40,997 nt of DNA from Ignavibacteriota bacterium (GCA_003142575.1 PLMS01000140.1:26286-67282); one strand, 5' to 3'. Positions 25,242-33,736 are shown, counted from the first letter of the stretch. Program-made: numbers and translations. The notes: generated by a model not told the origin, from the sequence alone.

Positions 25242-26456
25242 ATGGATATCAGCAAGTTAGCAGCATCCATCGCTGAATCGCCAACGGTAAAACTCAACGC
25301 CGAAGCTGCGAAGCTGCGTGCACAAGGCGAGGCAATTGTACACTTCGGGATTGGCGAGCCCAAAAATAAAGCCCCGATGAGCGCAATTTCGAGCGCCATC
25401 GAAAAATTGAACTCGGGTGAGGTGAAGTATGCACCCTCTGACGGTTTGCCTTCATTGAAAAAAGCTATTGTTCGATACACGGAAAAGAATTACGGGAGAA
25501 CGATCGATCCGGCAAATGTGATTGTCTCTGATGGTGCCAAGCATTCCATATTCAATGTGCTCTATGCTCTTATCAATCCGGGAGATCAAGTTATTATTCT
25601 TGCTCCGTATTGGGTGAGTTATCCGGAAATGGTCAAGATGGTCAACGGTGTCCCCGTGATTGTCACACCAGCCGATGGGAGCTTTTATCCAAAACTATCG
25701 GAGATTGAAAAAGCAGTTACTCCATCGACCCGTGCAATTATCATCAATAGCCCGAACAATCCTTCCGGCGCTATTTTCTCGGATGAGCTTGTCGGTGAGA
25801 TTGTCGAGTTCTGTGAACGAAAAAATATCTATCTCCTGACGGACGATATTTATCACAAACTCATATTTGACGGCAAAAAAATTGCGCCCGTTTATAATTT
25901 TACTAAAAAAGATATTGAATCGACCAATGTTATTGTGATTAACGGTATTTCAAAAACGTACGGCATGACCGGTTTTCGCGTGGGCTGGGTTGTTGCGAAT
26001 CGAAAACTCGTGAAGGTCATGACAAATATTCAAGGACAAATTACCACATGCAATTCACCGATTTGCCAGGTCGCTGCAGAAGCGGCACTGAACGGCGATC
26101 AGAGTTGTGTTGATACTCTACGCGATACAATTGAGAAGAACCGGGATACAGTCATGCGGGAATTACAATCTATTCCCGGGATGAAAGTCGTAAAGCCGCA
26201 AGGAGCATTTTACTGTTTCCCCGATTTTAGCGCATTTAATAAAGATTCTATGGCGTTGGCGGATTTTTTATTGAAGAAAGCCCTCGTGGTAACCGTACCG
26301 GGCAAAGAATTCGGTATGGAAGGTCACTTGCGACTCAGTTATGCCGGCGCGCCCAGCGAGGTTGCAGATGGTTTAGCGCGCATCAAATGGGCTTTGGATC
26401 CGAATGCGCCGCGGGAGATCCAGATTGGCAATCGTAAAGTTACACGCGATTGGTAA
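25242..26456 (+). CDS. Aspartate aminotransferase-type class I/II aminotransferase
   Basis: A PLP enzyme of fold type I, 404 residues. HFGIGEPKNKAP and YAPSDGLPSLKKAI open the domain. SDGAKHSIFNVLYALINPGD, INSPNNPSGAIFS, LTDDIYHKLIF (Asp/Tyr contacts to PLP) and NGISKTYGMTGFRVGW (Schiff-base lysine) are all present. LRLSYAG gives the C-terminal substrate arginine. The sequence is closest to subgroup I-gamma-like bacterial aspartate aminotransferases, producing oxaloacetate and glutamate. Sister specificities (prephenate, aromatic) cannot be excluded. GGAG lies about 6 bases before the ATG. The next gene uses oxaloacetate, which makes the pairing with PEP carboxykinase metabolically sensible. 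Confidence 0.88.
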   Translation: MDISKLAASIAESPTVKLNAEAAKLRAQGEAIVHFGIGEPKNKAPMSAISSAIEKLNSGEVKYAPSDGLPSLKKAIVRYTEKNYGRTIDPANVIVSDGAKHSIFNVLYALINPGDQVIILAPYWVSYPEMVKMVNGVPVIVTPADGSFYPKLSEIEKAVTPSTRAIIINSPNNPSGAIFSDELVGEIVEFCERKNIYLLTDDIYHKLIFDGKKIAPVYNFTKKDIESTNVIVINGISKTYGMTGFRVGWVVANRKLVKVMTNIQGQITTCNSPICQVAAEAALNGDQSCVDTLRDTIEKNRDTVMRELQSIPGMKVVKPQGAFYCFPDFSAFNKDSMALADFLLKKALVVTVPGKEFGMEGHLRLSYAGAPSEVADGLARIKWALDPNAPREIQIGNRKVTRDW

Positions 26457-26510
26457 GAAACCTTTAGAGAAAAATCTTTGTTCTTTTATTAACAAATGAA
26501 TGGATGAATT

Positions 26511-28322
26511 ATGAATGTTCCGGCATACGTCAAAAATGAAAAAGCAATTTCCTGGATAAAAGAAATTGCTGCCATAACAAAGCCAGACAATGTGTACTGG
26601 TGCGACGGTTCTCAAGCCGAAAATGATACTATGTATCAACAGCTTGTGAAGTCCGGATCATTCATAAAATTGAATGAGAAAAAACGTCCCAACAGCTACC
26701 TCGTCCGATCGGATGTGAGTGATGTAGCGCGCGTGGAAGACCGCACATTTATTTGCAGTGTGAAGAAGAGCGACGCGGGCCCGACAAATAATTGGGCTGA
26801 TCCGCGGGAGATGAAAGCAACTCTGAATAAGTTATTCGACGGCTGTATGCGCGGACGCACCCTGTATGTCATCCCATTTAGCATGGGACCGCTGGGATCT
26901 CACATCGCGCACATCGGCATCGAACTGACAGATTCCCTTTATGTTGTAGTTAATATGCGCATTATGACTCGTATGGGAAAAGCCGTCTGGGATGTTCTAG
27001 GCAGTACCGGTGAGTTTGTGCCATGCGTTCATTCTGTTGGCGCACCTTTGGCGCCGGGTCAAAAAGATGTGGCGTGGCCTTGCAACAAAGAAAAATATAT
27101 CGTTCACTATCCGGAAGAACATGCAATTTGGTCATTCGGAAGCGGGTATGGCGGCAACGCGTTACTTGGTAAAAAATGTTTTGCTCTCCGTATTGCATCC
27201 ACGATGGCGCGTGAACAAGGCTGGATGGCTGAACACATGCTTATTATGGGAATCGAATCACCTCAAGGGGAAAAGACGTATGTGGCTGCGGCATTCCCAA
27301 GTGCGTGCGGTAAGACGAACCTTGCCATGCTTATTCCGCCAAATTCTTTTAAAGGTTGGAAAGTGACGACTGTCGGCGATGACATTGCGTGGATTAAACC
27401 GGGCAAAGATGGCCAACTCTACGCCATTAATCCGGAAAACGGATATTTTGGAGTTGCCCCCGGCACTTCTGAAAAAACAAATCCCAATGCTATGGCAACA
27501 GCAAGCAAGAATTCTATTTTTACAAATGTCGCGCTTACCCCGGATGGAGATGTTTGGTGGGAGGGGATGTCGAAGACGCCGCCCCCCGAGTTGATCGATT
27601 GGACCGGACAGGCGTGGACACCGGACTGCGGACGTAAAGCCGCACATCCGAATGCACGCTTTACAACTCCGGCAAGCCAATGCCCTTGCATTGATCCCGA
27701 ATGGGAAAATCCGAATGGTGTCCCGATCAAAGCATTTATCTTTGGCGGACGCCGAAGCAATACAACTCCGCTCGTATGTCAATCCGAAGATTGGGCACAT
27801 GGTGTCTATCTCGCCGCTACCGTTGGCTCCGAAACAACTGCCGCTGCTGCCGGTAAAGTCGGGCAAGTGCGCCGCGATCCATTTGCCATGCTCCCATTTT
27901 GCGGATACCATATGGCAGATTATTTTAACCATTGGCTTGAAATGGGACGTCGTGCAGCACATCCGCCGAAAATTTTTGGAGTCAATTGGTTCCGCGTTGA
28001 CGAGAATGGCAGTTTCCTCTGGCCGGGATTCGGCGATAATATGCGCGTACTCAAATGGATTGTTGAGCGTGTGAATGGAAAGGCACAGGCGGTTCAAAGT
28101 CCGCTTGGCTGGATACCGAAGTACGAAGACATTGACTGGAACGGATTAGAGTTTACACAAAAGCAGTTTGAGAATGTCATGAACATCGACGCGGAGTTGT
28201 GGAAAAAAGAAATCCAGCTCCATGAAGAATTGTTCCTCAGTCTTCAGGACAAGCTGCCGAAAGAACTCAACTCGATGTGTAAGCAGCTTCTTACTAAAAT
28301 TTCCAGTTCCTCAACATCATGA
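26511..28322 (+). CDS. pckG: Phosphoenolpyruvate carboxykinase (GTP)
   Basis: Converts oxaloacetate and GTP to PEP, CO2 and GDP (gluconeogenesis/anaplerosis). The 603 residues match the GTP-dependent family. [10 protein letters not shown] and RTFICS in the N-terminal domain; [20 protein letters not shown]; the kinase P-loop [12 protein letters not shown] with the reactive cysteine; [15 protein letters not shown] (metal-binding aspartates); and [14 protein letters not shown] plus [20 protein letters not shown] near the guanine site. All key residues look intact. It follows the aminotransferase by 54 bp and ends before a strong terminator, so the two probably form an operon. Confidence 0.97.
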   Translation: MNVPAYVKNEKAISWIKEIAAITKPDNVYWCDGSQAENDTMYQQLVKSGSFIKLNEKKRPNSYLVRSDVSDVARVEDRTFICSVKKSDAGPTNNWADPREMKATLNKLFDGCMRGRTLYVIPFSMGPLGSHIAHIGIELTDSLYVVVNMRIMTRMGKAVWDVLGSTGEFVPCVHSVGAPLAPGQKDVAWPCNKEKYIVHYPEEHAIWSFGSGYGGNALLGKKCFALRIASTMAREQGWMAEHMLIMGIESPQGEKTYVAAAFPSACGKTNLAMLIPPNSFKGWKVTTVGDDIAWIKPGKDGQLYAINPENGYFGVAPGTSEKTNPNAMATASKNSIFTNVALTPDGDVWWEGMSKTPPPELIDWTGQAWTPDCGRKAAHPNARFTTPASQCPCIDPEWENPNGVPIKAFIFGGRRSNTTPLVCQSEDWAHGVYLAATVGSETTAAAAGKVGQVRRDPFAMLPFCGYHMADYFNHWLEMGRRAAHPPKIFGVNWFRVDENGSFLWPGFGDNMRVLKWIVERVNGKAQAVQSPLGWIPKYEDIDWNGLEFTQKQFENVMNIDAELWKKEIQLHEELFLSLQDKLPKELNSMCKQLLTKISSSSTS

Positions 28323-28361
28323 GTATGACAAAATTATAACTGAATATTTATAAAAAAAATC

Positions 28362-28397
28362 AAAGCCGCTGCGTTTATCGACGAAGCGGCTTTTTGG
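28362..28397 (+). terminator. Rho-independent terminator after pckG
   Basis: Stem AAAGCCGCT / AGCGGCTTT (28362-28370 with 28385-28393) with a ~14-base loop followed by TTTTTGG, starting 40 bases after the pckG stop. Its strength and position mark the end of the plus-strand metabolic block. Confidence 0.85.
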
Positions 28398-28895
28398 TTT
28401 TTATCAATACATGGGGAATACATACGACAGATTTTCTGTGAAGAAAGCAGAGCTTTCACGAGATAGCCGCTCATTCTGCAGAACCGGCATTCCCTCCTCC
28501 TGCTGCTGTCGGCGGAAAAGTAAAATCAGACCGCCTATAGTCCCCCTCGCACATGAGGGGGACAGTTTGAAGCGTTCTATTTGCATTTGATTCATCCTGG
28601 TGAGATACTCGATGATTTCACATATATGGAATGAATTTAGCTATCTCACGGGATAAAGATGAATCTTTCCAAATGGTGGGACGCACAGTTGTGCGTCCCT
28701 ACAAATCTCTTCTTTTTATCTTGCCCTCCCATCGGGAAACATGTATATTATAGCAGCAAAAATCTCAACTCTCTGATTAGTACCATTGGGGGACCGCCAA
28801 TGACAGTTCTTGAGAAATCAAATGTAATATTAAACACAGAGTCTATATTTCACGCTTATAAGCGCAAAAGATAGACTAAGTCTATCTAATCAGTA
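28398..28895. other. Non-coding spacer with hairpins between pckG and the cassette array
   Basis: I see no supportable gene. It contains two perfect hairpins (28541-28548 with 28555-28562, TCCCCCTC/GAGGGGGA; 28678-28687 with 28690-28699, GGGACGCACA/TGTGCGTCCC) and an 8-bp hairpin AGATAGAC-TAA-GTCTATCT at 28869-28887. The last ends 9 bases before the first cassette junction. Short ORFs here lack ribosome sites and run through the palindromes. No integrase gene or attI-like site is recognisable. Confidence 0.55.
28678..28699. repeat. Perfect 10-bp palindrome, REP-like
   Basis: GGGACGCACA-GT-TGTGCGTCCC folds into a 10-bp stem with a minimal 2-base centre. It resembles dispersed intergenic palindromes, but only one copy is in view. 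Confidence 0.5.
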
Positions 28896-28939
28896 GTTAT
28901 GTCGCTTGTCTTTTTAGAGGATTGGATATAAACTAATTT

Positions 28940-29854
28940 ATGATTAGTCGAAGAACTGCAAAATCTTTAGCAGAGCTCGTCGTGGTGAATTTTCGTAAGT
29001 ACCATTATTTACGAAATTCAGGGAACGGCTATTTTACAGTCGATATAGAAAAGATTTACGATTTTCTTTTTGAAAATGATTACCCAGCTTGGCTCTGTAA
29101 TGCTATTAAAAAAACTTGGACTTCCACAGAAACCCGTCAACTTAAAGAATTCGTAATGAAACTTCATACTGGTGAAAGTCAATTAGATGCTACACAAAAT
29201 TGGTCTTGGGAACAAAGAGAGAAACTCGGTCAGAGTTATCTAAAAGAGTTGTCTGAAGATATGCTAAATTATTATTCTGCCAATCCACCTTCAGGATATA
29301 GTTCAGAGAGTTTAGTCTCAATGATTCAATTCTTACGGGAAAACCTCGAACTTGACGGGCACATTTATAAAGATCATCGGTTACTATATTCAGAATCAGA
29401 TGTACTAGAAACCACCGAAGAAATGGGAATACTTCAATCACTCTATGTGAGTCTTGAACTTGGCGGTAAAGATACTGCATTTCATCACCTTAAACTTTCT
29501 GAGGAACACTATCTTGAACATCGTTGGGATGATTCAATTTCGAATTCCCGAAAATTTCTTGAATGTGTTTTACGTGAAATAGCTGTCTTGTTCAGCCAAA
29601 AGGTTAAGAATGTTAGCTTACCGGAATCTGTTTATTCTAGGCCATTACAAATTCGTGAATATCTTTCTAAAGAGGGACTTCTCGAAGTGAAGGAGAAAGA
29701 GGCCGTCGCATCTGTTTATGGTCTATTAAGTGAGACTGGAAGTCATCCATATATGGCACAAAATGAGCAAGCTCGATTATTGCGACATCTATCGCTTACT
29801 TTTTCACAATTTGTAATGCTTAGATTGCAAGGGCATCTGTCTCAAAAGAATTGA
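28940..29854 (+). CDS. Unknown helical protein in first cassette, C-terminal domain resembles HEPN/Abi-like modules
   Basis: 304 residues, predicted largely helical, with no signal peptide or membrane segment. I do not recognise the N-terminal half. The C-terminal half (about 175-295) has YLEHRWDDSISNSRKFLE, a helix with LREIAVLF, and GLLSETGSHPYMAQNEQARL followed by a long helix. This layout recalls C-terminal domains of abortive-infection and HEPN-type proteins, but a clear RxxxxH catalytic motif is not visible (RLLRH is the nearest), so this is only a suggestion. AT-richer than the housekeeping genes. It is the only protein gene of a cassette that also carries a tRNA-like gene 27 bp downstream. 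Confidence 0.6.
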   Translation: MISRRTAKSLAELVVVNFRKYHYLRNSGNGYFTVDIEKIYDFLFENDYPAWLCNAIKKTWTSTETRQLKEFVMKLHTGESQLDATQNWSWEQREKLGQSYLKELSEDMLNYYSANPPSGYSSESLVSMIQFLRENLELDGHIYKDHRLLYSESDVLETTEEMGILQSLYVSLELGGKDTAFHHLKLSEEHYLEHRWDDSISNSRKFLECVLREIAVLFSQKVKNVSLPESVYSRPLQIREYLSKEGLLEVKEKEAVASVYGLLSETGSHPYMAQNEQARLLRHLSLTFSQFVMLRLQGHLSQKN

Positions 29855-29881
29855 GAATATTTTTTTTTGAAGTGTTAAATT

Positions 29882-29968
29882 GGAGGGGTGCGGTGTTGGT
29901 AGCCGCAAGACGTCTGAAAAACGTTTGATCGGTGTTCCCGATTCGGGGGTTCGATTCCCCCTCCCTTT
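29882..29968 (+). tRNA. Class II tRNA-like gene, anticodon loop CTGAAAA (GAA), unusual or degenerate acceptor
   Basis: Reads as a tRNA with a long variable arm. D-stem GCGG/CCGC (29890-29893, 29903-29906) encloses GTTGGTAG. Anticodon stem GACGT/ACGTT (29909-29913, 29921-29925, extendable by one A-T) has loop CTGAAAA with GAA at 29916-29918. Variable arm ATCGG/CCGAT (29928-29932, 29938-29942). T-arm GGGGG/CCCCC around TTCGATT (29945-29961). The acceptor GGAGGGG pairs with TCCCTTT only with three G-U pairs. It would pair perfectly with CCCCTCC at 29958-29964, as if 4-5 bases of C-run were lost between T-stem and acceptor. No CCA, and a T-tract follows. A GAA anticodon (Phe) with a class II arm is not standard. 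The start GGAGGGGT and loop CTG(T)AAA recall tRNA-Tyr. Confidence 0.6.
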
Positions 29969-30017
29969 TTTATTTTTGAAGCATGTCTCTAGATATGTAT
30001 ATAATCAAAGACAAGCG

Positions 30018-30215
30018 GCATAACCAGCAACTCAAGCTCGGCTTGTCCAGATAACTGAATCGCGCGAAGCGCGATACTAATTACAAATGAGCTTGGTACG
30101 TTAAGCATGGCGCTCAGAGGCGTAATGCAAGATTGGAAATTATCAGAATGAACTTGGTTCGTTTACAGCAACTTGCGGGTTATCGTTGCCGCAGCTCAGT
30201 TGCCATCCGTTAGGG
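30018..30215 (+). other. attC1, long (198 bp)
   Basis: R'' GCATAAC (30018-30024) to R' GTTAGGG (30209-30215). Contains the shared module 30033-30092 (CAAGCTCGGCTTGTCCAG ... AATGAGC) with an inner CGCGC/GCGCG palindrome. Closes the tRNA-like cassette. The 15 bases GACAAGCGGCATAAC (30010-30024) are complementary, with one wobble, to the cassette's first 15 at 28896-28910. Confidence 0.8.
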
Positions 30216-30284
30216 CGCAAAAACTTATTGCGTTGAAGTTCAATACGAGACTCGTTTCTAACACACTTGAAAGGAATCTTATCA

Positions 30285-30554
30285 ATGGCAAGTCTATATC
30301 AACGGGGGAAAAAAGTATGTGATGTATTGTCCGTTTCAGTTGTGCGCGGTCAGAGAAAAATGGAAAGAGTCGGCAATGAGATTGTGCCGGGAAGAAAAGA
30401 TGCGGATTCGGTTACCTTCATCTGCCCTGAACCAATTCTTCTTGATCCGACGTATGAATTGGAACTCGATGATGGGACAAAGCTTTCAATTGTAATTGAA
30501 CATACGACAGGCACACAAGGTGGTTCAAATGTACGTGCATTGATTCAACCGTAG
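30285..30554 (+). CDS. Unknown small cassette protein (89 aa)
   Basis: ATG 30285 is preceded by AAAGGA with 9-base spacing, so I prefer it over an in-frame TTG at 30267. No signal peptide or membrane segment. The sequence alternates basic (SVVRGQRKMERVGN) and beta-prone stretches ending VIEHTTGTQGGSNVRALIQP. It looks like a small beta-rich soluble protein, with no family recognised. Sole gene of the cassette 30210-30665. Its cassette ends (TTAGGGCGC and GCGTTCTAA) pair with G-T wobble, supporting it as one mobile unit. Confidence 0.6.
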   Translation: MASLYQRGKKVCDVLSVSVVRGQRKMERVGNEIVPGRKDADSVTFICPEPILLDPTYELELDDGTKLSIVIEHTTGTQGGSNVRALIQP

Positions 30555-30609
30555 CTTTAAGCATGTACGTGAGTTAGTGGAACATTAATTAGAATTTTTA
30601 TCGTGTGCG

Positions 30610-30671
30610 TTCTAACCAGGCGCTCCCCAACAAAAACATTTGGGGATAAACTTAGCGCCAGTCCGTTAGGC
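30610..30671 (+). other. attC2, short (62 bp)
   Basis: R'' TTCTAAC (30610-30616), L'' GGCGCT, central hairpin CCCCAA/TTGGGG, L' AGCGCC, R' GTTAGGC (30665-30671). A compact canonical attC. Confidence 0.88.
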
Positions 30672-30711
30672 AGTTTTGAATAAATATTGACATTCAAATA
30701 AGGAGTCTCAA

Positions 30712-31539
30712 ATGAAATATTTTTATTTGACTACAAATATCATCCTTCTTTTAGTTTTTTGGGGATGCACTCCAGATGTTTTAAATAATTTTGACCATCG
30801 AGTGCAGATAATGGAAGTTCAATCTCCAAACTGTTTTAATGATGGTAGAATTCTTCAATATGAAAACGATACCATTCGGATAGGATATATGTTTTGGTCG
30901 GATGGTGGCACAATGGGTTTGTATATCCACAATAAATTAAACCGACCTATATATATTGACTGGAAAAAGACTTCCTTCGTTGCCGGAACAACGAAAAATG
31001 ATTATTGGGATGAAAATGTGATGATCAAGGAAAGTGGAACCTCAGGCGGTTCATCCATAAGAATTATGAGTATGTTTTTAAATAATTCATCCTTTTCTTC
31101 AATAACAAAACTTACAAAATCGGAGAGGATTACTTTTATTCCACCTGGAACAACAATTGAAAAAACGCTTTTTAGAATTACAGATGACTTAGTTGCTCTT
31201 AATGGGGATATTGCTAAGGATACTCTATTGATATTAAAACAATCGCAATGGTTAACAGGGAAGTATTATTATGATAAAACGACAAAGGTTCGCATATTAA
31301 TTCAAAAGTTCACGGAGGAAACATCTCCACTAAAATTCCGTTCTTTCATAACTTATTCTTTAGATGAAAAATTTTCTGTTGAAGCATATGTAAATAGCCC
31401 TTTTTACATTTCAGGTATCATTCAAATACCATTCTGGGCATTTGATGCAAAGAGAATTTCAGATCCCAAAGAAGGAACAACTCAAAACATTTGGATAACC
31501 CCAAATTCCTTTTATAGGACATCAGATCCACTTTATTAG
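30712..31539 (+). CDS. Putative lipoprotein in cassette (275 aa)
   Basis: Signal peptide with lipobox LVFWGC, cysteine near residue 19, so a membrane-anchored lipoprotein on the periplasmic or outer face. AAGGAG lies about 8 bases before the ATG. The mature part is rich in beta-prone, aromatic segments (IGYMFWSDGGTMGLYIHNK, IDWKKTSF) and low in cysteine. No domain recognised. It sits alone in a 1.1-kb cassette. AT-rich compared with the core genes, in line with lateral origin. Function unknown. Confidence 0.75.
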   Translation: MKYFYLTTNIILLLVFWGCTPDVLNNFDHRVQIMEVQSPNCFNDGRILQYENDTIRIGYMFWSDGGTMGLYIHNKLNRPIYIDWKKTSFVAGTTKNDYWDENVMIKESGTSGGSSIRIMSMFLNNSSFSSITKLTKSERITFIPPGTTIEKTLFRITDDLVALNGDIAKDTLLILKQSQWLTGKYYYDKTTKVRILIQKFTEETSPLKFRSFITYSLDEKFSVEAYVNSPFYISGIIQIPFWAFDAKRISDPKEGTTQNIWITPNSFYRTSDPLY

Positions 31540-31565
31540 ATCAAAAATATGGAACATTCAATACC

Positions 31566-31807
31566 GCCTAACCCGCGTCTCAAGCTCGGCTTGTCCAGAT
31601 AACTGAATCGCGCAAAGCGCGATACTAATTATAAATGAGCGCCCGCCCAAAGATAAAGCATGGCGGGTAAATTGGTGCGTTAAGTCCCGCTGTACGGGAT
31701 GCCGTAAAGCGGCACATGGCGTGCAACGGTTTAGTATATTTTGGAAGCTATCAACTTGAAAATTATCAGTGCCGCATCCCGATTTATCGGGAGCTGGTCC
31801 GTTAGGC
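31566..31807 (+). other. attC3, long (242 bp)
   Basis: R'' GCCTAAC (31566-31572) to R' GTTAGGC (31801-31807). Contains the shared 60-base module (31581-31640), an internal GTTAAGT, and CCCGATTTATCGGGAG before the end. This accounts for most of the gap 31540-31854. Confidence 0.85.
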
Positions 31808-31854
31808 TGCAGCTATAGCTACAAAAGAAAATTCAATAACAATAAGGAGATAAC

Positions 31855-32646
31855 ATGACATTTAGATTACTTCACCTCTTTCTGAGCTTTATCATAATTA
31901 CTCTTCTTATAAGTTCGTGCTCAAATCCAAAGAAGGATTATGAGCCAGTTCAACAGCTTCAAACAACTACAGAGCAAAGCATCGCTGGCACAAGTGATGC
32001 TGCGGCTAACATCAAATCTTGTCAAAGTGTTATCGACGTTCTACAAAATTTCATAAAGACTCATCCAGAAGGCGAATGGAATGTGACTGCAAAAGCTGCT
32101 TTATATGGTTGGCAAGCAAAGAGAGATTCGCTGCAAGAGGTTGTAAACCGCATATCGGATTTCGAGAAAATCCAGAAACTCCAAGGGGCTGCTGAAGACG
32201 TGATGCAACATTCATTTGATTACGTCGTGCGAATGAAAAGTTGTGATGACATGATAGGCGCATTGCAAGAATATTTTTCGAACCACCCTCAGAGCGATTG
32301 GAGCACCTCAGCTCAGACAGCTCTCATGTCTTGGAAATCTAGAAAGGCCAATTTAGTCCAACAACTTAGCTTCCTTTTCAACAAGCTCTCGAAACTTATG
32401 GAGCAAAGGGCAATTCAAGAAGCGGAAAAAGTTCATCAAATGTCCAATGTTGAAAAGATACAACTCGAAAGATCCGATACAACTTCGGTTGGCGGCAATA
32501 TAAATATTACTAAAGTCTATGCCGTCCGAATGGTTGGTTCTATTGCTGGCAAACACATATTTAAATTAGACATTACAATTTCTGGGGGTATCAACCCTGA
32601 AACTAAACAGACTTTCGTCAAAGAAAATGTTAAAGTTGTAGAATAA
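31855..32646 (+). CDS. Putative lipoprotein in cassette with two repeated helical units (263 aa)
   Basis: Signal peptide with lipobox LISSC, cysteine near residue 22. The mature part holds two similar helical units: SCQSVIDVLQNFIKTHPEGEW..AKAALYGWQAKRDSLQE and SCDDMIGALQEYFSNHPQSDWS..AQTALMSWKSRKANLVQ. These are an internal duplication of about 85 residues, tetratricopeptide-like in pattern. A charged coiled coil (EQRAIQEAEKVHQMSNVEKI) and a beta-rich tail follow. The repeats suggest a protein-binding envelope scaffold (inference). No family recognised. AAGGAG lies upstream of the ATG. Confidence 0.75.
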   Translation: MTFRLLHLFLSFIIITLLISSCSNPKKDYEPVQQLQTTTEQSIAGTSDAAANIKSCQSVIDVLQNFIKTHPEGEWNVTAKAALYGWQAKRDSLQEVVNRISDFEKIQKLQGAAEDVMQHSFDYVVRMKSCDDMIGALQEYFSNHPQSDWSTSAQTALMSWKSRKANLVQQLSFLFNKLSKLMEQRAIQEAEKVHQMSNVEKIQLERSDTTSVGGNINITKVYAVRMVGSIAGKHIFKLDITISGGINPETKQTFVKENVKVVE

Positions 32647-32678
32647 GTTATCTGCGCATAACGATCAGCTATGCTGCG

Positions 32679-32733
32679 CCCTAACGAGGCGCTCCCAGCT
32701 AATCCCGATTTATCGGGAGCCGGTCCGTTAGGT
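32679..32733 (+). other. attC4, short (55 bp)
   Basis: R'' CCCTAAC (32679-32685), GGCGCT, hairpin CCCGATTTATCGGG, R' GTTAGGT (32727-32733). The hairpin is the same module as in attC3, attC7 and attC8. Confidence 0.86.
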
Positions 32734-32760
32734 GGCGCACGGAAGGAAAATATAGATCTC

Positions 32761-33147
32761 ATGAAAACATTTAATGGTATTGGTACTACACTTTATGGTA
32801 AAAGCGAAGAATTCCCTGATGGATCATTCATCTCAACGGAATGGTTTGTCTTTGCCAATATACCAATAATTCCACTTTCATCGTACAGAGTTTATGAAGC
32901 TCTGCCTGTCGAAAGAAGCCTTACATCTTCAAGAACGGAATATCAACTTAAAAAAATACCAATATATTGGAAACAAGTACTTAAAATATTCGCTTTTGTT
33001 TGGGGGTCCATTTTAGGGCTCGTATTGCTAGTCAAATATATCCCTATGATTGAAGATACATCAATTCGTCTTTTATTAATTGCGGGAATAATTGTTTATG
33101 CTGGATTTGCAATTTATTATGTCGTTTCAAATATTCCAGATAATTAA
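32761..33147 (+). CDS. Unknown cassette membrane protein (128 aa)
   Basis: The frame is open from 32671, but that upstream part is attC4, so I start at ATG 32761 (MKTFNGIGTTLYGK), with GGAAGG about 14 bases before. An N-terminal soluble part with WFVFANIPIIPLSSYRVYEA is followed by two membrane helices (about residues 75-95 and 100-120). The TTLYGKSEEFPDGSFISTEW-type opening with WFVF..IPIIPL resembles small proteins of unknown function in several phyla. No role is proposed. Confidence 0.68.
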   Translation: MKTFNGIGTTLYGKSEEFPDGSFISTEWFVFANIPIIPLSSYRVYEALPVERSLTSSRTEYQLKKIPIYWKQVLKIFAFVWGSILGLVLLVKYIPMIEDTSIRLLLIAGIIVYAGFAIYYVVSNIPDN

Positions 33148-33162
33148 GAATATAGTATCCTT

Positions 33163-33182
33163 GCGCCCATTCGTTGGGGTGC
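33163..33182 (+). other. Truncated attC remnant (attC5)
   Basis: GCGCCCATTC-GTTGGGG-TGC matches the right end of attC6 (GCGCCCATCCATTAGGG), but the left half with R''/L'' is absent. It still marks a cassette junction: TTGGGGTGC pairs with the next cassette's GCGCCCTAA (33734-33742) through two wobbles. Confidence 0.55.
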
Positions 33183-33198
33183 ACGCAATGGAGGGAAA

Positions 33199-33729
33199 AT
33201 GCCTGATTCAATAAATCAAATAATTCACACTTTGAAGCTATCTTCCGATTCATTACATATCGTTTTATCACAGCCAGCAAATTCATCTAACATAACTCAA
33301 TGGCTATCTCTTGCAATTGCACTTTTAGCTATTATTGTGGGTCCTGCTATTCAAATCAGTATCGCGAAACGCCAAATCAGGGCGACGGTTTTATCCGCAA
33401 ATAGACAACAATGGTTAAACAGTCTTCGTGAACAAGTTGCTGAATATAATTCGGTATTATATAAAACAACTCTCACCTATAGCACTATAACCGAAAAGGA
33501 AAAGAGGGAATTGCATAGTCGAGCAGTGTTGCTAAGTTCTAAAATTCAAATGTTTATTAATCCAGATAAGCCTTTACAAAAAGCATTGTTTGATTCTATT
33601 AATAATTCAATGGAATTGTTAGCAGAAGAGTCTGATGGCAAGAAATTGGCCAAGTCCATAATTGAAATCAATCATGCTGCACAAAAGTTATTTCGAGACA
33701 CCTGGATAAAAGTAAAAAATCAAAAATAG
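33199..33729 (+). CDS. Unknown cassette protein with one membrane helix (176 aa)
   Basis: ATG 33199 follows a GGAGGG ribosome site. One strong membrane helix at about residues 33-53 (LAIALLAIIVGPAIQISIA) is followed by a basic, helical cytoplasmic part (KRQIRATVLSANRQQWLNSL, then coiled-coil-prone helices to the C-terminus). Similar single-helix proteins with a QQWLNSLR-type helix occur as hypotheticals in many genomes. I cannot assign a function. Sole gene of the cassette 33174-33787. Confidence 0.68.
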   Translation: MPDSINQIIHTLKLSSDSLHIVLSQPANSSNITQWLSLAIALLAIIVGPAIQISIAKRQIRATVLSANRQQWLNSLREQVAEYNSVLYKTTLTYSTITEKEKRELHSRAVLLSSKIQMFINPDKPLQKALFDSINNSMELLAEESDGKKLAKSIIEINHAAQKLFRDTWIKVKNQK

Positions 33730-33736
33730 CATTGCG

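Noticed and set aside
28404-28874. Short ORFs on both strands (28404-28595 minus, 28659-28874 plus)
   Set aside because: No ribosome site, no recognisable protein, and they run through perfect palindromes in a non-coding spacer.
29882-29968. tRNA-Sec, tmRNA or an amber suppressor that could rescue the TAG at 24278
   Set aside because: The anticodon loop reads GAA, not TCA or CTA, and no tmRNA-like 5' part is present.
29945-29970. Simple Rho-independent terminator for the 304-aa gene
   Set aside because: The G/C stem with T-tract could terminate, but the upstream D-arm, anticodon arm and variable arm make a tRNA-like gene the better reading. A double role remains possible.
32671-32760. N-terminal extension of the 128-aa cassette protein
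   Set aside because: These codons are attC4 sequence read through. The ATG at 32761 follows the site.
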